Position numbers and translations under genes: made by a program. 19,627 bases of DNA, taken from positions 1 through 19,627 of the forward strand of contig JANYAW010000204.1 of assembly GCA_025361105.1 (NCBI GenBank). The letters are read 5' to 3'. Below, in pieces: positions 9,202 through 17,347 of this stretch. The notes beneath the pieces are model-generated. The model was not told the origin of the DNA, did not search any database, and saw nothing but the letters and a program-made list of their open reading frames with translations. The first letter of the stretch is position 1; each line of letters begins with the position of its first letter. The DNA comes from Rhodocyclaceae bacterium. Lineage in GTDB: Bacteria > Pseudomonadota > Gammaproteobacteria > Burkholderiales > Rhodocyclaceae.

Positions 9202-9598
9202 GCATGGGGAGTCAGCTCGTCGTGATCATCGACGCGTGGGCGCACACATCCCACCTTACGCCAAACTCGGGATCCGATTTTCGACTCGCTGCGGCGCTGG
9301 ACCAAGGGAGCGATGCCGACAGATGAGTTGCCGGTCAGCCTGACGCTGGCAATGATGGGTCAGGGCAAGGTGGACAAGTGCCTGATTAGCGCCTGGGTGG
9401 CACCACGCAATGTGATGATCTCGAATGACGAGGTGGCTGGTTTTGTCGCCGAAGCTCTGGATCGTTTGCTGGGTGTCGGCTCGGTGGATATTTCCAAACC
9501 CATGCAAGCTGCGCGCGAAATCCGCCGTTGCGCGTGCTAACACGCCCTTGCCTATGGCTTCAGAGTAAAGTTCCCGCATCACTTCATACGAAAAAGCC
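9202..9598. other. Orphan 397-base stretch between yicC and gmk
   Basis: These two genes usually lie close together. The interval holds no RNA gene, repeat copy or recognisable regulatory element that I can see. A 42-codon reading frame starts with ATG at 9198, overlapping the yicC stop as ATGA, and ends at 9326. A second frame at 9313-9540 has coding-like codon use and is listed separately. The two overlap in different frames, which could mean a frameshifted remnant. The last 58 bases before gmk look non-coding. Confidence 0.5.
9313..9540 (+). pseudogene. Coding-like fragment of unknown family, possibly a gene remnant
   Basis: A 75-codon open frame, or about 100 codons from the upstream TGA at 9223-9225. 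Codon use looks genuinely coding, with many G/C third positions (GTC AGC CTG ACG CTG, then GTG GAC AAG TGC CTG), higher in GC3 than neighbouring genes. Coding character seems to continue upstream of the first ATG (from about 9271, reading DPIFDSLRRW) where no start codon is available, which suggests a decayed or frameshifted gene. The GGGAG before ATG 9313 is only two bases away, too close for a good ribosome site. I do not recognise the protein (LTLAMMGQGKVDKCLISAWV and ALDRLLGVGSVDISKP are its most ordered parts). It could equally be a small intact gene. Confidence 0.4.
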
Positions 9599-10210
9599 AT
9601 GAACCTCGGTACTTTATTTGTCGTTTCCGCGCCCTCCGGCGCAGGCAAGACCACGCTGGTGGGGCGTTTGTTGTTGGCCGATCCGGAAATCTTCGCCTCG
9701 GTCTCTTACACCACGCGTGGGCCCCGTCCGGGCGAGGTCGAGGGTATTGCCTATCACTTCATTGACGTGCCGACCTTTCATGCCATGAAGGTACGTGGCG
9801 AGTTCCTCGAATCGGCTCACGTGCATGGCAATTTCTATGGCACTTCAAAAGTCTGGTTGCAGGAACAGATGAATTTGGGGCACGACATGTTGCTGGAAAT
9901 CGACTGGCAAGGCGCGCAGCAAGTGCACCAGAGCTTTCCCGATGCGGTGACGATTTTCATCATGCCGCCATCGCTCACCGAACTCGAACGACGCTTGCGC
10001 GGTCGCGGTTCTGACGACGAGGCTGTCGTGCGACGTCGTGTGGACGGGGCGCTGGACGAAATCCGTCACGTCGGCGAGTTCGATTTTGTTATAATCAACA
10101 ATGACTTGGATACGGCGCACGGCGATATGCTGGCTGCGGTGCGCGCCTCACGTCTGCACTTTTCGCGACAACGCGCGAAGCATCCCGAAGTTTTCCGCTG
10201 TTTAGACTAG
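9599..10210 (+). CDS. gmk: Guanylate kinase
   Basis: Guanylate kinase phosphorylates GMP to GDP using ATP, feeding GTP and (p)ppGpp synthesis. The 203-residue length is normal. The P-loop is APSGAGKTT at 11-19. The GMP-binding region follows as SYTTRGPRPGEVEGIAYHF (about 36-54), then LEIDWQGAQQV (about 98-108) and the lid arginines LERRLRGRGSDD (about 128-139). No strong Shine-Dalgarno is seen before the ATG at 9599. It is followed by rpoZ after 9 bases and then by the (p)ppGpp enzyme, a conserved proteobacterial order that links guanine nucleotide supply to the stringent response. Confidence 0.97.
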   Translation: MNLGTLFVVSAPSGAGKTTLVGRLLLADPEIFASVSYTTRGPRPGEVEGIAYHFIDVPTFHAMKVRGEFLESAHVHGNFYGTSKVWLQEQMNLGHDMLLEIDWQGAQQVHQSFPDAVTIFIMPPSLTELERRLRGRGSDDEAVVRRRVDGALDEIRHVGEFDFVIINNDLDTAHGDMLAAVRASRLHFSRQRAKHPEVFRCLD

Positions 10211-10219
10211 GACTAAATC

Positions 10220-10426
10220 ATGGCTCGTGTCACCATAGAAGATTGCATCAAAACTATTCCCAATCGTTTTAATTTGACGCTGGCGGCGACTGTTCGCGCA
10301 CGTCAATTGAGCTTGGGCGGCACGCCGATGGTTGATGCCGACGGCGACAAATCCTGTGTCATCGCACTGCGCGAAATCGCTTGTGGCAAAGTCACTGGCG
10401 ACATCCTTTTGCGCGGGCTGACCTAA
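10220..10426 (+). CDS. rpoZ: RNA polymerase omega subunit
   Basis: Omega helps assemble RNA polymerase and, in proteobacteria, forms one ppGpp binding site at the interface with beta-prime. The 68-residue product MARVTIEDCIKTIPNRF... with LTLAATVRARQLS is a typical betaproteobacterial omega. The start at 10220 is preceded by AGGA at about 10208-10211. It lies 9 bases after gmk and 30 before the (p)ppGpp synthetase/hydrolase, almost certainly in one transcript. Confidence 0.96.
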   Translation: MARVTIEDCIKTIPNRFNLTLAATVRARQLSLGGTPMVDADGDKSCVIALREIACGKVTGDILLRGLT

Positions 10427-10456
10427 GCGCAAAGCCGTAAGCATCAGGGGCGCGTT

Positions 10457-12721
10457 GTGAACGTCTTAGCGAACACCGCCCCTGCATCATCTACGCCGCC
10501 CGCATCACCATTTGCTGTAACGGTGCTGGGCGCGCAGGCTGTCGGCGACGATGGCGAATCACTCAAACAAATACAAAATTCCAGCGATGCCGAACAGGCA
10601 TTGTTAGCCGCGCTTGACCAATTCAAAACGCGAATTGGCAGCTATCTAAAACCAGAAGATCAGCAACGCGTGGTCGCTGCGTATCACTTCGCCAACGCTG
10701 CGCATGAAGGGCAATTGCGGGTGTCGGGCGAAGCTTATATTTCGCATCCGCTGGCGGTGGCATCCAATCTAGCCGATTGGCATCTTGATCCGCAAGCACT
10801 GATCGCCGCGCTGCTACACGACGTGATGGAAGACACGGCGATTACCAAGGAGCAGATTGCCGAAAACTTCGGCAAGGTGGCTGCGGAATTGGTAGATGGT
10901 GTTTCCAAAATTGACCGGATAGAAAATCGGTCTTTTGAAGAAGCGCAGGCCGAGAATTTCCGCAAGATGTTGTTGGCCATGACGCGTGATGTGCGCGTTA
11001 TCCTGATCAAACTGGCTGATCGTTTGCACAATATGCAAACCCTCGACGCGATGCGACCGGAAAAACGTCGCCGGATTGCCAACGAAACTTTTGATATTTA
11101 CGCGCCGATTGCTAATCGCCTCGGACTCAATAGTTTGTATCGCGAACTGGAGGAATTGTCCTTCCGCCACGCCTATCCACTGCGCTACCGCGTGCTGGCC
11201 AAGGCTGTCAAACAAGCGCGCGGCAACAAACGCGAAGTGGTCGGCAAGATTTTGGAAAGCATCCGCACGGCGCTACCCAAAGCCGGGATTGAAGCCGAAG
11301 TAATGGGTCGCGAAAAACATGTGTTCGGCATCTATTGCAAGATGCGCGAGAAGCATTTGACGTTTTCGCAGGTGCTGGATATTTACGGTTTTCGCGTTGT
11401 CGTCGCCGACCGCAATGCCTGTTACCAAGTGCTTGGTGTGCTGCACGCCCTGTATCAGCCATTGCCTGGCAAGTTCAAGGACTACATCGCGCTGCCGAAA
11501 GTCAATGGCTATCAGTCGCTGCATACACAATTGATCGGCCCTTTCGGCACACCTATCGAAGTGCAAATTCGTAGCGCCGGAATGAACCACGTCGCCGAAT
11601 CCGGTGTGGCTTCGCACTGGATGTATAAGGACGAGCAAACGCTGACTCAGCTGCAAAAAAGCACGCATCAGTGGCTGCAATCTTTGATCGAATTGCAAGC
11701 CACTTCACCCGACAACACGGAATTTCTCGAGCACGTCAAATTCGATTTATTCCCCGGCGAAGTTTATGTGTTCACGCCGCAAGGAAAGATTCTCACCCTG
11801 CCGCGCGGTGCGACCGCCGTCGACTTCGCGTATGCGGTGCACACCGACATTGGCAATCGCTGCATCTCATGCCAAATCAACGGAGAAACCGTGCCGCTAC
11901 GCACTGAATTGCGCAACGGTGATCGTGTTGAAATTGCCACCGCCTCACACGCGCACCCAAATCCAATTTGGCTGACTTACGTGCGCACCGGCAAGGCGCG
12001 CGCGCAGATTCGGCATTTCATGAAAACCCGGCAGGACGATGAATCCAGCACTTTGGGCGAGCGCTTACTAACGCGCGCCATCAGCGATTTGGGGCATCTG
12101 CCGACCGACATCGACCCGATAGCCTGGACGCGTTTTTTGCACGACACGGGACTGCGCGAACGGCACGATGTGTATGCCGAAATCGGCCTCGGGCTACGCT
12201 TGGCACCGGTGGTCGCGCGGCGTTTGTTGGCGCGCGATGGCAATTTGCAACAAGACGCCAAAGCCGGTGGCTCGGTCAGCATACGCGGCACCGAAGGGGT
12301 GGCGGTCAAGATTGCGAGCTGTTGCCGACCGATTCCGGGCGATCCGATTATCGGTTTGATACGCAAAGGCCAAGGCTTGTTTGTGCATGCGCATAGCTGC
12401 CCCGCCATCGGCAAATTGCATGGCTCGAAAACCGAATGGGTGGATGTCAATTGGGATCCGGCGGTGAGCGGACAATACGAAACTTACATCCATGTGGTGA
12501 CGCGTGAAGCGCGTGGCGTGTTGGCAAAGCTCGCGGCCAAAATCACCGAGGCCGAATCCAACATCATGAACGTCAGCATGCATGTCGACGGCGATGCGAT
12601 GACCTCCTTGTATTTCACTTTGCACGTCACCGGCCGCATGCATTTGGCACGTATCATGCGTGGATTGCGCGGATTGCCGGAAGTCGTTCGTCTGCATCGA
12701 CAAGTTGAAACCCGCCGCTGA
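10457..12721 (+). CDS. spoT: Bifunctional (p)ppGpp synthetase/hydrolase (SpoT/Rel type)
   Basis: A 754-residue long RelA-SpoT homolog. Domain order: an HD hydrolase domain with H121-D122 and E125-D126 (HDVMEDT) and KLADRLHNMQTL; a synthetase domain with GREKHVFGIYCKM, DIYGFRVVV and LPKVNGYQSLHT; a TGS domain near 435-495 (VYVFTPQGKILTLPRGATAV); a zinc-finger-like segment CCRPIPGD; and a C-terminal ACT domain from about 670. The synthetase loop is K339-F-K-D, basic like the RxKD of bifunctional enzymes rather than the acidic ExDD of RelA, and the HD residues are intact. It is therefore probably bifunctional. The frame begins at GTG 10457; there is no strong Shine-Dalgarno, and a start further inside the first 40 low-complexity residues is possible. 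Confidence 0.95.
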   Translation: MNVLANTAPASSTPPASPFAVTVLGAQAVGDDGESLKQIQNSSDAEQALLAALDQFKTRIGSYLKPEDQQRVVAAYHFANAAHEGQLRVSGEAYISHPLAVASNLADWHLDPQALIAALLHDVMEDTAITKEQIAENFGKVAAELVDGVSKIDRIENRSFEEAQAENFRKMLLAMTRDVRVILIKLADRLHNMQTLDAMRPEKRRRIANETFDIYAPIANRLGLNSLYRELEELSFRHAYPLRYRVLAKAVKQARGNKREVVGKILESIRTALPKAGIEAEVMGREKHVFGIYCKMREKHLTFSQVLDIYGFRVVVADRNACYQVLGVLHALYQPLPGKFKDYIALPKVNGYQSLHTQLIGPFGTPIEVQIRSAGMNHVAESGVASHWMYKDEQTLTQLQKSTHQWLQSLIELQATSPDNTEFLEHVKFDLFPGEVYVFTPQGKILTLPRGATAVDFAYAVHTDIGNRCISCQINGETVPLRTELRNGDRVEIATASHAHPNPIWLTYVRTGKARAQIRHFMKTRQDDESSTLGERLLTRAISDLGHLPTDIDPIAWTRFLHDTGLRERHDVYAEIGLGLRLAPVVARRLLARDGNLQQDAKAGGSVSIRGTEGVAVKIASCCRPIPGDPIIGLIRKGQGLFVHAHSCPAIGKLHGSKTEWVDVNWDPAVSGQYETYIHVVTREARGVLAKLAAKITEAESNIMNVSMHVDGDAMTSLYFTLHVTGRMHLARIMRGLRGLPEVVRLHRQVETRR

Positions 12722-12745
12722 AATCATTTTTCAAGGAAATAACTA

Positions 12746-12934
12746 ATGGCCAAGTACGAATCCGAGCATACTAAATTCATGCGCGAATGGCTGGAGAAAA
12801 ATCCGACCGAGATTGCCGAAAAACAAAAGGGTCACGCCCTGTGGTGGGACAAAACGCCCCGCGATTTGACGACTCAGAAAATCGACATTCAGGCCGCCGT
12901 TGCGCCCAAGGCTTATTACTACGATGTGAACTAA
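12746..12934 (+). CDS. DUF3460 family small protein
   Basis: A 62-residue soluble protein, MAKYESEHTKFMREWLEKNP... with ALWWDKTPRDL, matching the DUF3460 family of small betaproteobacterial proteins. Its function is not known. The ATG at 12746 has a good AAGGAA site about 12734-12739, 24 bases after the (p)ppGpp enzyme, so it is likely the last gene of that operon. Its stop codon overlaps the stop codon of the convergent RND permease by four bases (12931-12934), and a copy of the dispersed repeat starts 7 bases beyond it. Confidence 0.9.
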   Translation: MAKYESEHTKFMREWLEKNPTEIAEKQKGHALWWDKTPRDLTTQKIDIQAAVAPKAYYYDVN

Positions 12935-15900
12935 GTCTTTAACGGCGTGTCGCCAGCACCAACTGGCGAAAGTGTCCGTAAATGAAACAATCGCCGTATC
13001 GCTTGCTGCAAATCATCGATGTAAGTGAACACCGCCGGCACTACCAGCAAGCTCAATAGCGTTGAAGTAATCAAGCCGCCAATCACCGCAATCGCCATCG
13101 GTGCGCGAAAGCTGGGATCAGCGCCAAAGCCCATTGCCAGAGGCATCATGCCTGCACCCATTGCCAGCGTGGTCATCACAATTGGGCGGCTGCGTTTGTG
13201 GCAAGCGTCAATCAATGATTCCTCGCGCCCCATGCCTTCACGGCGCGCAATGATGGCGTAGTCGACCAGCAAGATGGAGTTTTTGGTCACCACGCCCATC
13301 AACATAATCAGACCTATCATCGAGGGCATGGACAGTGCACTGCCGGTCACCAGCAAGCCGACAAATGCCCCGCCTATCGACAAAGGTAGCGCCGCCAAAA
13401 TCGTCACCGGCTGCATGAAATCCTTGAACAGCAGAACCAATACGCCATAGATGCACAACACGCCGATGGACATCGCGACACCAAAACTGGCGAATAGATT
13501 TTGCATTTCCTGCGCGTCACCGAGCTCGACGCGTTTAACCGAGGGTGGCAATTTTTTCAGCGAAGAAAGTTGTATTGCTTCCGAATGCAAATCGCCTAAA
13601 GGCCGGGTACCCAATTCAACATCCAATGTCACATTGCGGCTGCGATCCAGTCGATTGATTTGCGCCGCGCCCGATTCAATGCGCAGCGTGGCTACGCTAC
13701 CCAGCAGCACTGGTCCGTTTTTTCCCGGCACGGTCAGGCGCGCTAGCGCATCAAGATCCGCACGCACCGTATCGGGCAGTTTGACTCTTATCGGCACTTG
13801 GCGCTCAGCGAGGTTGAGCTTGGGCAAGGCAATGTCGTAATCGCCCGCCGTCGCCACGCGTATCGTCTCGCCGATGCTGGCGGTGGTCACACCAAGATCG
13901 GCGGCCAAGGCGCTGTTTGGTTCGACAATAATCTCCGGACGCACCAAGCTCGCACTCGATGTTACCGCGCCAACGCCTTTGAGCGTGCGCAATTGGCGCT
14001 CGACCAAGGCGGCGGTATCGCGCAGCGCAATCGGGTCTTCGCTGCTCAAAACCAATTGCATTTTGACGCCGGCGTCCGGCGGCCCGACTTGAAAACGTGC
14101 GCCGGGAATTTCGGCCAGTTTGATACGTAACTGATTCTCGACATCGGACAATGATTCGTGACGATGACTGCGGTGTGTCAGACGCAAAGTGAGCAGCGCG
14201 CGCCGCGTCTCGGCCGCCGCTCCCGGCGCAAACACATCGCCGCTGGAACCACCACCAACCGAGCTAAAAACTGCCAGTACATTGGGCACACTCATCGCTG
14301 CAAGCCGGGTTTGCTCGGCCACGGCCAGCGTTTGCGTCAGTGTGCTGCCCGGAGCAAGCTCAAGATTGATTTGCGTTTGTCCGCGATCAGCCGATGGAAC
14401 AAACCCGGTGGGTAGTAATCCCACCAGCGCTATCGAAGCGACGAAGAAAACCACCGCCGCCAAAATGGTTCTGAAGCGATGATGCAAACACCAGGTCATC
14501 ACCGCCAAATATTTCGTCATTGCTGGCGTATCAACATGTTCCGACGACTTCGGCGGTTTGAGTAAATACGCGGCCATCATCGGCGTGAGCAGGCGCGCCA
14601 CCATCAGCGAAGCGAGTATCGCCAGCACCGCAGTCCAGCCAAATTGCTTAAAAAACTTGCCTGGAATTCCGCCCATAAATGCAGTCGGCAAAAACACCGC
14701 GACCAGCGCAAATGTCGTCGCAATCACCGCCATGCCGATTTCGTCTGCTGCTTCGAGCGCCGCGTTAAACGGGCTTTTGCCCATACGCAAATGTCGTGCG
14801 ATATTTTCGATTTCGACTATCGCATCGTCTACCAAAATACCGACCACCAAGGCCAAGGAAAGCAGCGTTACTGTGTTGAGCGTGAAGCCGAAATAATGCA
14901 CGCCGAGAAAAGCCGGAATCACCGACAAAGGTAGGGCCGCAGCGGAGACCAGCGTCGCACGCCAATCGCGCAAGAACCACCACACCACCAGCACCGCGAG
15001 CAGCGCGCCTTCGAACAACATGAACATCGAGCTATCAAAATTTTCTTCGACCGGCGTTGCGTTGTCGACGACGGCTGCGAGTTGCACATTCGGGTGGGAC
15101 TCATGCAGTTCGGCGATTGCTTTGCGCACGCCATTTGCCACATCCAACTCGCTCGCGCCTTTGGTGCGCAACACGTCCATCGCCACCACCGCTTTGCCAT
15201 CGTTGAGCGCCACACTGGTGCGGTCGGCCACGCCGTCAGTCACGCTGGCAATCTGGTCAAGACGAATGCGCCGGCCATCAGAGAGCGGCAATTCAATCAA
15301 CGCAAGTTCCGCCGCCGAGCGCACGGTGGCGATGGTGCGCACACTTTGCTGCGTGCCGCTGACATCGCCACGACCGCCGGGCGATTCTTGTTGCACACGC
15401 TTGAGTTGGCGCGACACATCGAGCGCTGAAACACGCAAGGCTGCCATCTTTGCCGTGTCGAGTTCGACGCGAACTTCGCGCGTCACCCCGCCTAGCCTAT
15501 GCACGCCGCCGACACCCGGCACGGACAACAAACGTTTGGCCACCGTGTTGTCGACGAACCATGACAAATCGGTTTCATCAAGGCGCTCGGAGGCGGCAGT
15601 TAACACCAGCACCGCACGTCCCGAGGTGCTTGATTTGGTAATGCTCGGATCGCGCATTTCGCTCGGCAAATCAGCCCGCACGCCGGCTACCGCATTGCGC
15701 ACATCGTCCATCGCCTCAGCCGAGTTTTTGTCCAGCTCAAACCAAATACTGATCACCACATTGCCATCGCGCACGTCGGTAACAATGTGGCGCACGCCCT
15801 GGAGTGAGGCCACCGAGTCCTCAATTTTGCGCGCCACTTCAGTTTCCATTTGCGCTGGTGCCGTGCCTTCCAGCGACGCGCTGACGGTGACGGTGGGCAA

Positions 15901-16023
15901 ATCAATATCCGGAAAATCTTGTACGGCTGTCGCTCTGAATGCCAATATTCCAGCGATGGAAAGCAGAATAAAAAGCATGATCGCCGGGATGGGCGAGCGT
16001 ATGGAATAGGCTGAGAAATTCAT
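12931..16023 (-). CDS. RND efflux transporter permease (HAE1/AcrB-like)
   Basis: A 1030-residue inner-membrane proton-driven pump of the resistance-nodulation-division superfamily. The N-terminus MNFSAYSIRSPIPAIMLF is the usual first membrane helix. There are two repeats of six helices with large periplasmic loops. GILVDDAIVEIENI carries the TM4 acidic pair D399-D400 of the proton relay, and a matching LIMLMGVVTKNSILLVDY segment lies in the second half. It pairs with the upstream adaptor gene, 131 bases away. The last residues, LSPVGAGDTPLKT, are encoded by the antisense of repeat copy 4, and the leader immediately before the ATG is repeat copy 5, so no Shine-Dalgarno is visible. Substrate (drugs or metals) cannot be told; no outer-membrane factor is in the window. 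Confidence 0.94.
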   Translation of the reverse strand: MNFSAYSIRSPIPAIMLFILLSIAGILAFRATAVQDFPDIDLPTVTVSASLEGTAPAQMETEVARKIEDSVASLQGVRHIVTDVRDGNVVISIWFELDKNSAEAMDDVRNAVAGVRADLPSEMRDPSITKSSTSGRAVLVLTAASERLDETDLSWFVDNTVAKRLLSVPGVGGVHRLGGVTREVRVELDTAKMAALRVSALDVSRQLKRVQQESPGGRGDVSGTQQSVRTIATVRSAAELALIELPLSDGRRIRLDQIASVTDGVADRTSVALNDGKAVVAMDVLRTKGASELDVANGVRKAIAELHESHPNVQLAAVVDNATPVEENFDSSMFMLFEGALLAVLVVWWFLRDWRATLVSAAALPLSVIPAFLGVHYFGFTLNTVTLLSLALVVGILVDDAIVEIENIARHLRMGKSPFNAALEAADEIGMAVIATTFALVAVFLPTAFMGGIPGKFFKQFGWTAVLAILASLMVARLLTPMMAAYLLKPPKSSEHVDTPAMTKYLAVMTWCLHHRFRTILAAVVFFVASIALVGLLPTGFVPSADRGQTQINLELAPGSTLTQTLAVAEQTRLAAMSVPNVLAVFSSVGGGSSGDVFAPGAAAETRRALLTLRLTHRSHRHESLSDVENQLRIKLAEIPGARFQVGPPDAGVKMQLVLSSEDPIALRDTAALVERQLRTLKGVGAVTSSASLVRPEIIVEPNSALAADLGVTTASIGETIRVATAGDYDIALPKLNLAERQVPIRVKLPDTVRADLDALARLTVPGKNGPVLLGSVATLRIESGAAQINRLDRSRNVTLDVELGTRPLGDLHSEAIQLSSLKKLPPSVKRVELGDAQEMQNLFASFGVAMSIGVLCIYGVLVLLFKDFMQPVTILAALPLSIGGAFVGLLVTGSALSMPSMIGLIMLMGVVTKNSILLVDYAIIARREGMGREESLIDACHKRSRPIVMTTLAMGAGMMPLAMGFGADPSFRAPMAIAVIGGLITSTLLSLLVVPAVFTYIDDLQQAIRRLFHLRTLSPVGAGDTPLKT
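12941..12966 (+). repeat. Dispersed repeat, copy 4 (3' end of RND gene)
   Basis: Reads AACGGCGTGT, CGCCA, GCACCAACTG, then G. It lies just past the DUF3460 stop and inside the 3' end of the convergent RND gene. CGCCAG and CTGGCG (12951-12968) form a perfect 6-base-pair stem around CACCAA, a possible bidirectional 3' hairpin without a T-run. The repeat frame reads FNGVSPAPTG. Confidence 0.82.
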
Positions 16024-16029
16024 GACTTT

Positions 16030-16130
16030 AACGGCGTGTTATCACACGCGACGGCGCAGAGCGCGTCTTTTGTGCGACCGCCTTGTCGCTGGTTGTTTTT
16101 GGAGTCTTGTTTCATCAGCACCAACTGGTG
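16030..16130 (+). repeat. Dispersed repeat, copy 5, split by a 73-bp insertion
   Basis: The left half is AACGGCGTGTT at 16030-16040 and the right half is ATCAGCACCAACTGGTG at 16114-16130. The tetramer ATCA occurs at both junctions (16041-16044 and 16114-16117). Removing 73 bases restores a full repeat that differs from copy 3 at only two of 28 positions. The insert contains a small hairpin, GCGAC and GTCGC around CGCCTT at 16074-16089, followed by T-rich sequence. The left half stops just short of the RND start codon. Confidence 0.75.
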
Positions 16131-16154
16131 AACAGGCGAATTGGCGCATCAGCC

Positions 16155-17249
16155 TCACGGTGCAACTTTCGCTGTGGGCGCAGCCACCACCTTCACCGTG
16201 TCACCATCATTCAAAAATCCAGCGCCGGTCATTACGATGGTAGCGTCCGCTGGTAATCCGCCGACCACCTCAATTTTTCCATCGCTGCGCCGACCGATAG
16301 TGACTTTGAGCTGGGTTACCTTGTTGTCGGCGCCAATCCGAAATACATAATTGAAACCATCACGCACGACGACCGATTGTGGCGACACCAACAAGGCGCT
16401 GGCGCTGCCAACATCAAATTCGCCGCTGACAAACATGCCTGCTTTCAATTCGGCATGCACCGGCAAATCCACGTACACCAGCCCCGTTCGTGTTTGTGCG
16501 TCGACCGTCGGCGCAACCATCCGCACTTTGCCTTGCACCGCCGCGCCCGCTGGTGTCATCACCGTGGCCACTGCGCCAGTTTTGACGCGCGCCATTTCGG
16601 CGGCGGTCATTTCGGCACGCCATTCAAGTCGGCTTTGCCGTATCAATCTGAATAGTTCCATGCCCGCCGGAACCACCGCGCCGACGGTCGCCGTTCGCGC
16701 CGAGATGACACCGGAATCAGGCGCTAGCACATGCGTTTGTGCCAGTCGAAATTTTTGCACGCGCTCGGCGGCGCGATGCGCTTCAACACGCGCCTTTGCT
16801 GTTTGTTCTGCCGTGAGATATTGGTTAATCAATTGCGCCGTCAGCGCGCCGGATGCGCGCAAGCCGCGCGCGCGATCGCCGTTGGCCACCGCATTGGCCG
16901 CTTCGGCTTCAGCCTCAGCGAGTTGCGCTTGGGTCTGCGCCAATTCGGCTGCCACCATCTCGGCGGAGAATTCTGCCAACACCTGTCCGCGCTTGACCAC
17001 ATCGCCCACATTCACATTCACTTTTGCCAGACGTAATCCGTTGGCCTCCGCGCCGACAATCGCTTCTTGCCACGCCATCAGGTTTCCACGCGCAGCGAGC
17101 TTTAACGACAAGGCCGCTGTGCGTGGGGTTTCCACGGTGACTGTCAGACTGGGCTTAGCGGCAGGCGGCGTAACACTATCAGCGGCGTTGGCAGTCAACG
17201 GTGGTGCGACGGCGAGACAAAGAAACAAACAAGCGATGCGCGTTTTCAT
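16155..17249 (-). CDS. RND efflux periplasmic adaptor subunit (HlyD/MFP family)
   Basis: A 364-residue membrane fusion protein that links the RND pump to an outer-membrane channel. The N-terminus MKTRIACLFLCLAVAPPLTANA is a signal peptide, probably cleaved after ANA at residues 21-23. The lipoyl-like half-motif EANGLRLAKVNVNVGDVVKR is at 68-87. An alanine/glutamate-rich coiled-coil hairpin follows (about 97-165, AELAQTQAQLAEAEAEAANA), then a second lipoyl half and beta-barrel domains. The product ends in VKVVAAPTAKVAP. No lipobox cysteine is evident at the cleavage site, so it is probably not a lipoprotein of the AcrA kind. It is divergent from oxyR and is followed by the permease after a 131-base gap that holds repeat copy 5. 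Confidence 0.93.
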   Translation of the reverse strand: MKTRIACLFLCLAVAPPLTANAADSVTPPAAKPSLTVTVETPRTAALSLKLAARGNLMAWQEAIVGAEANGLRLAKVNVNVGDVVKRGQVLAEFSAEMVAAELAQTQAQLAEAEAEAANAVANGDRARGLRASGALTAQLINQYLTAEQTAKARVEAHRAAERVQKFRLAQTHVLAPDSGVISARTATVGAVVPAGMELFRLIRQSRLEWRAEMTAAEMARVKTGAVATVMTPAGAAVQGKVRMVAPTVDAQTRTGLVYVDLPVHAELKAGMFVSGEFDVGSASALLVSPQSVVVRDGFNYVFRIGADNKVTQLKVTIGRRSDGKIEVVGGLPADATIVMTGAGFLNDGDTVKVVAAPTAKVAP

Positions 17250-17335
17250 GACGGAAAAATATTGGTAAGCGAATTAGATAACAGGCGCGCATTTTCGCAG
17301 CAATCACAAACCTTCGCGCAACGCCAGCTTGCGTG

Positions 17336-17341
17336 GATAAT
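17336..17341 (+). promoter_or_regulatory. Candidate -10 element for oxyR
   Basis: GATAAT lies 6 bases before the oxyR ATG. A transcript from it would start at or near the A of the start codon, giving a leaderless mRNA; consistent with that, no Shine-Dalgarno is seen. No convincing -35 is visible. The hexamer is embedded in a weak dyad, TTGC-N10-GCAA, that could serve autoregulation. Confidence 0.25.
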
Positions 17342-17347
17342 TGCAAC

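Noticed and set aside
9256..9654. 132-codon minus-strand frame across the yicC-gmk gap
   Set aside because: It runs into the start of gmk on the opposite strand, has a histidine- and glutamine-rich composition typical of antisense frames, and the plus strand has better codon use in the same place.
15020..16009. 329-codon plus-strand frame
   Set aside because: It is antisense to the RND permease, serine/threonine/alanine-rich and without recognisable domains: a shadow of a real gene.
16351..17268. 305-codon plus-strand frame
   Set aside because: It is antisense to the adaptor gene, whose signal peptide and lipoyl motif are clear; the plus frame has biased shadow composition.
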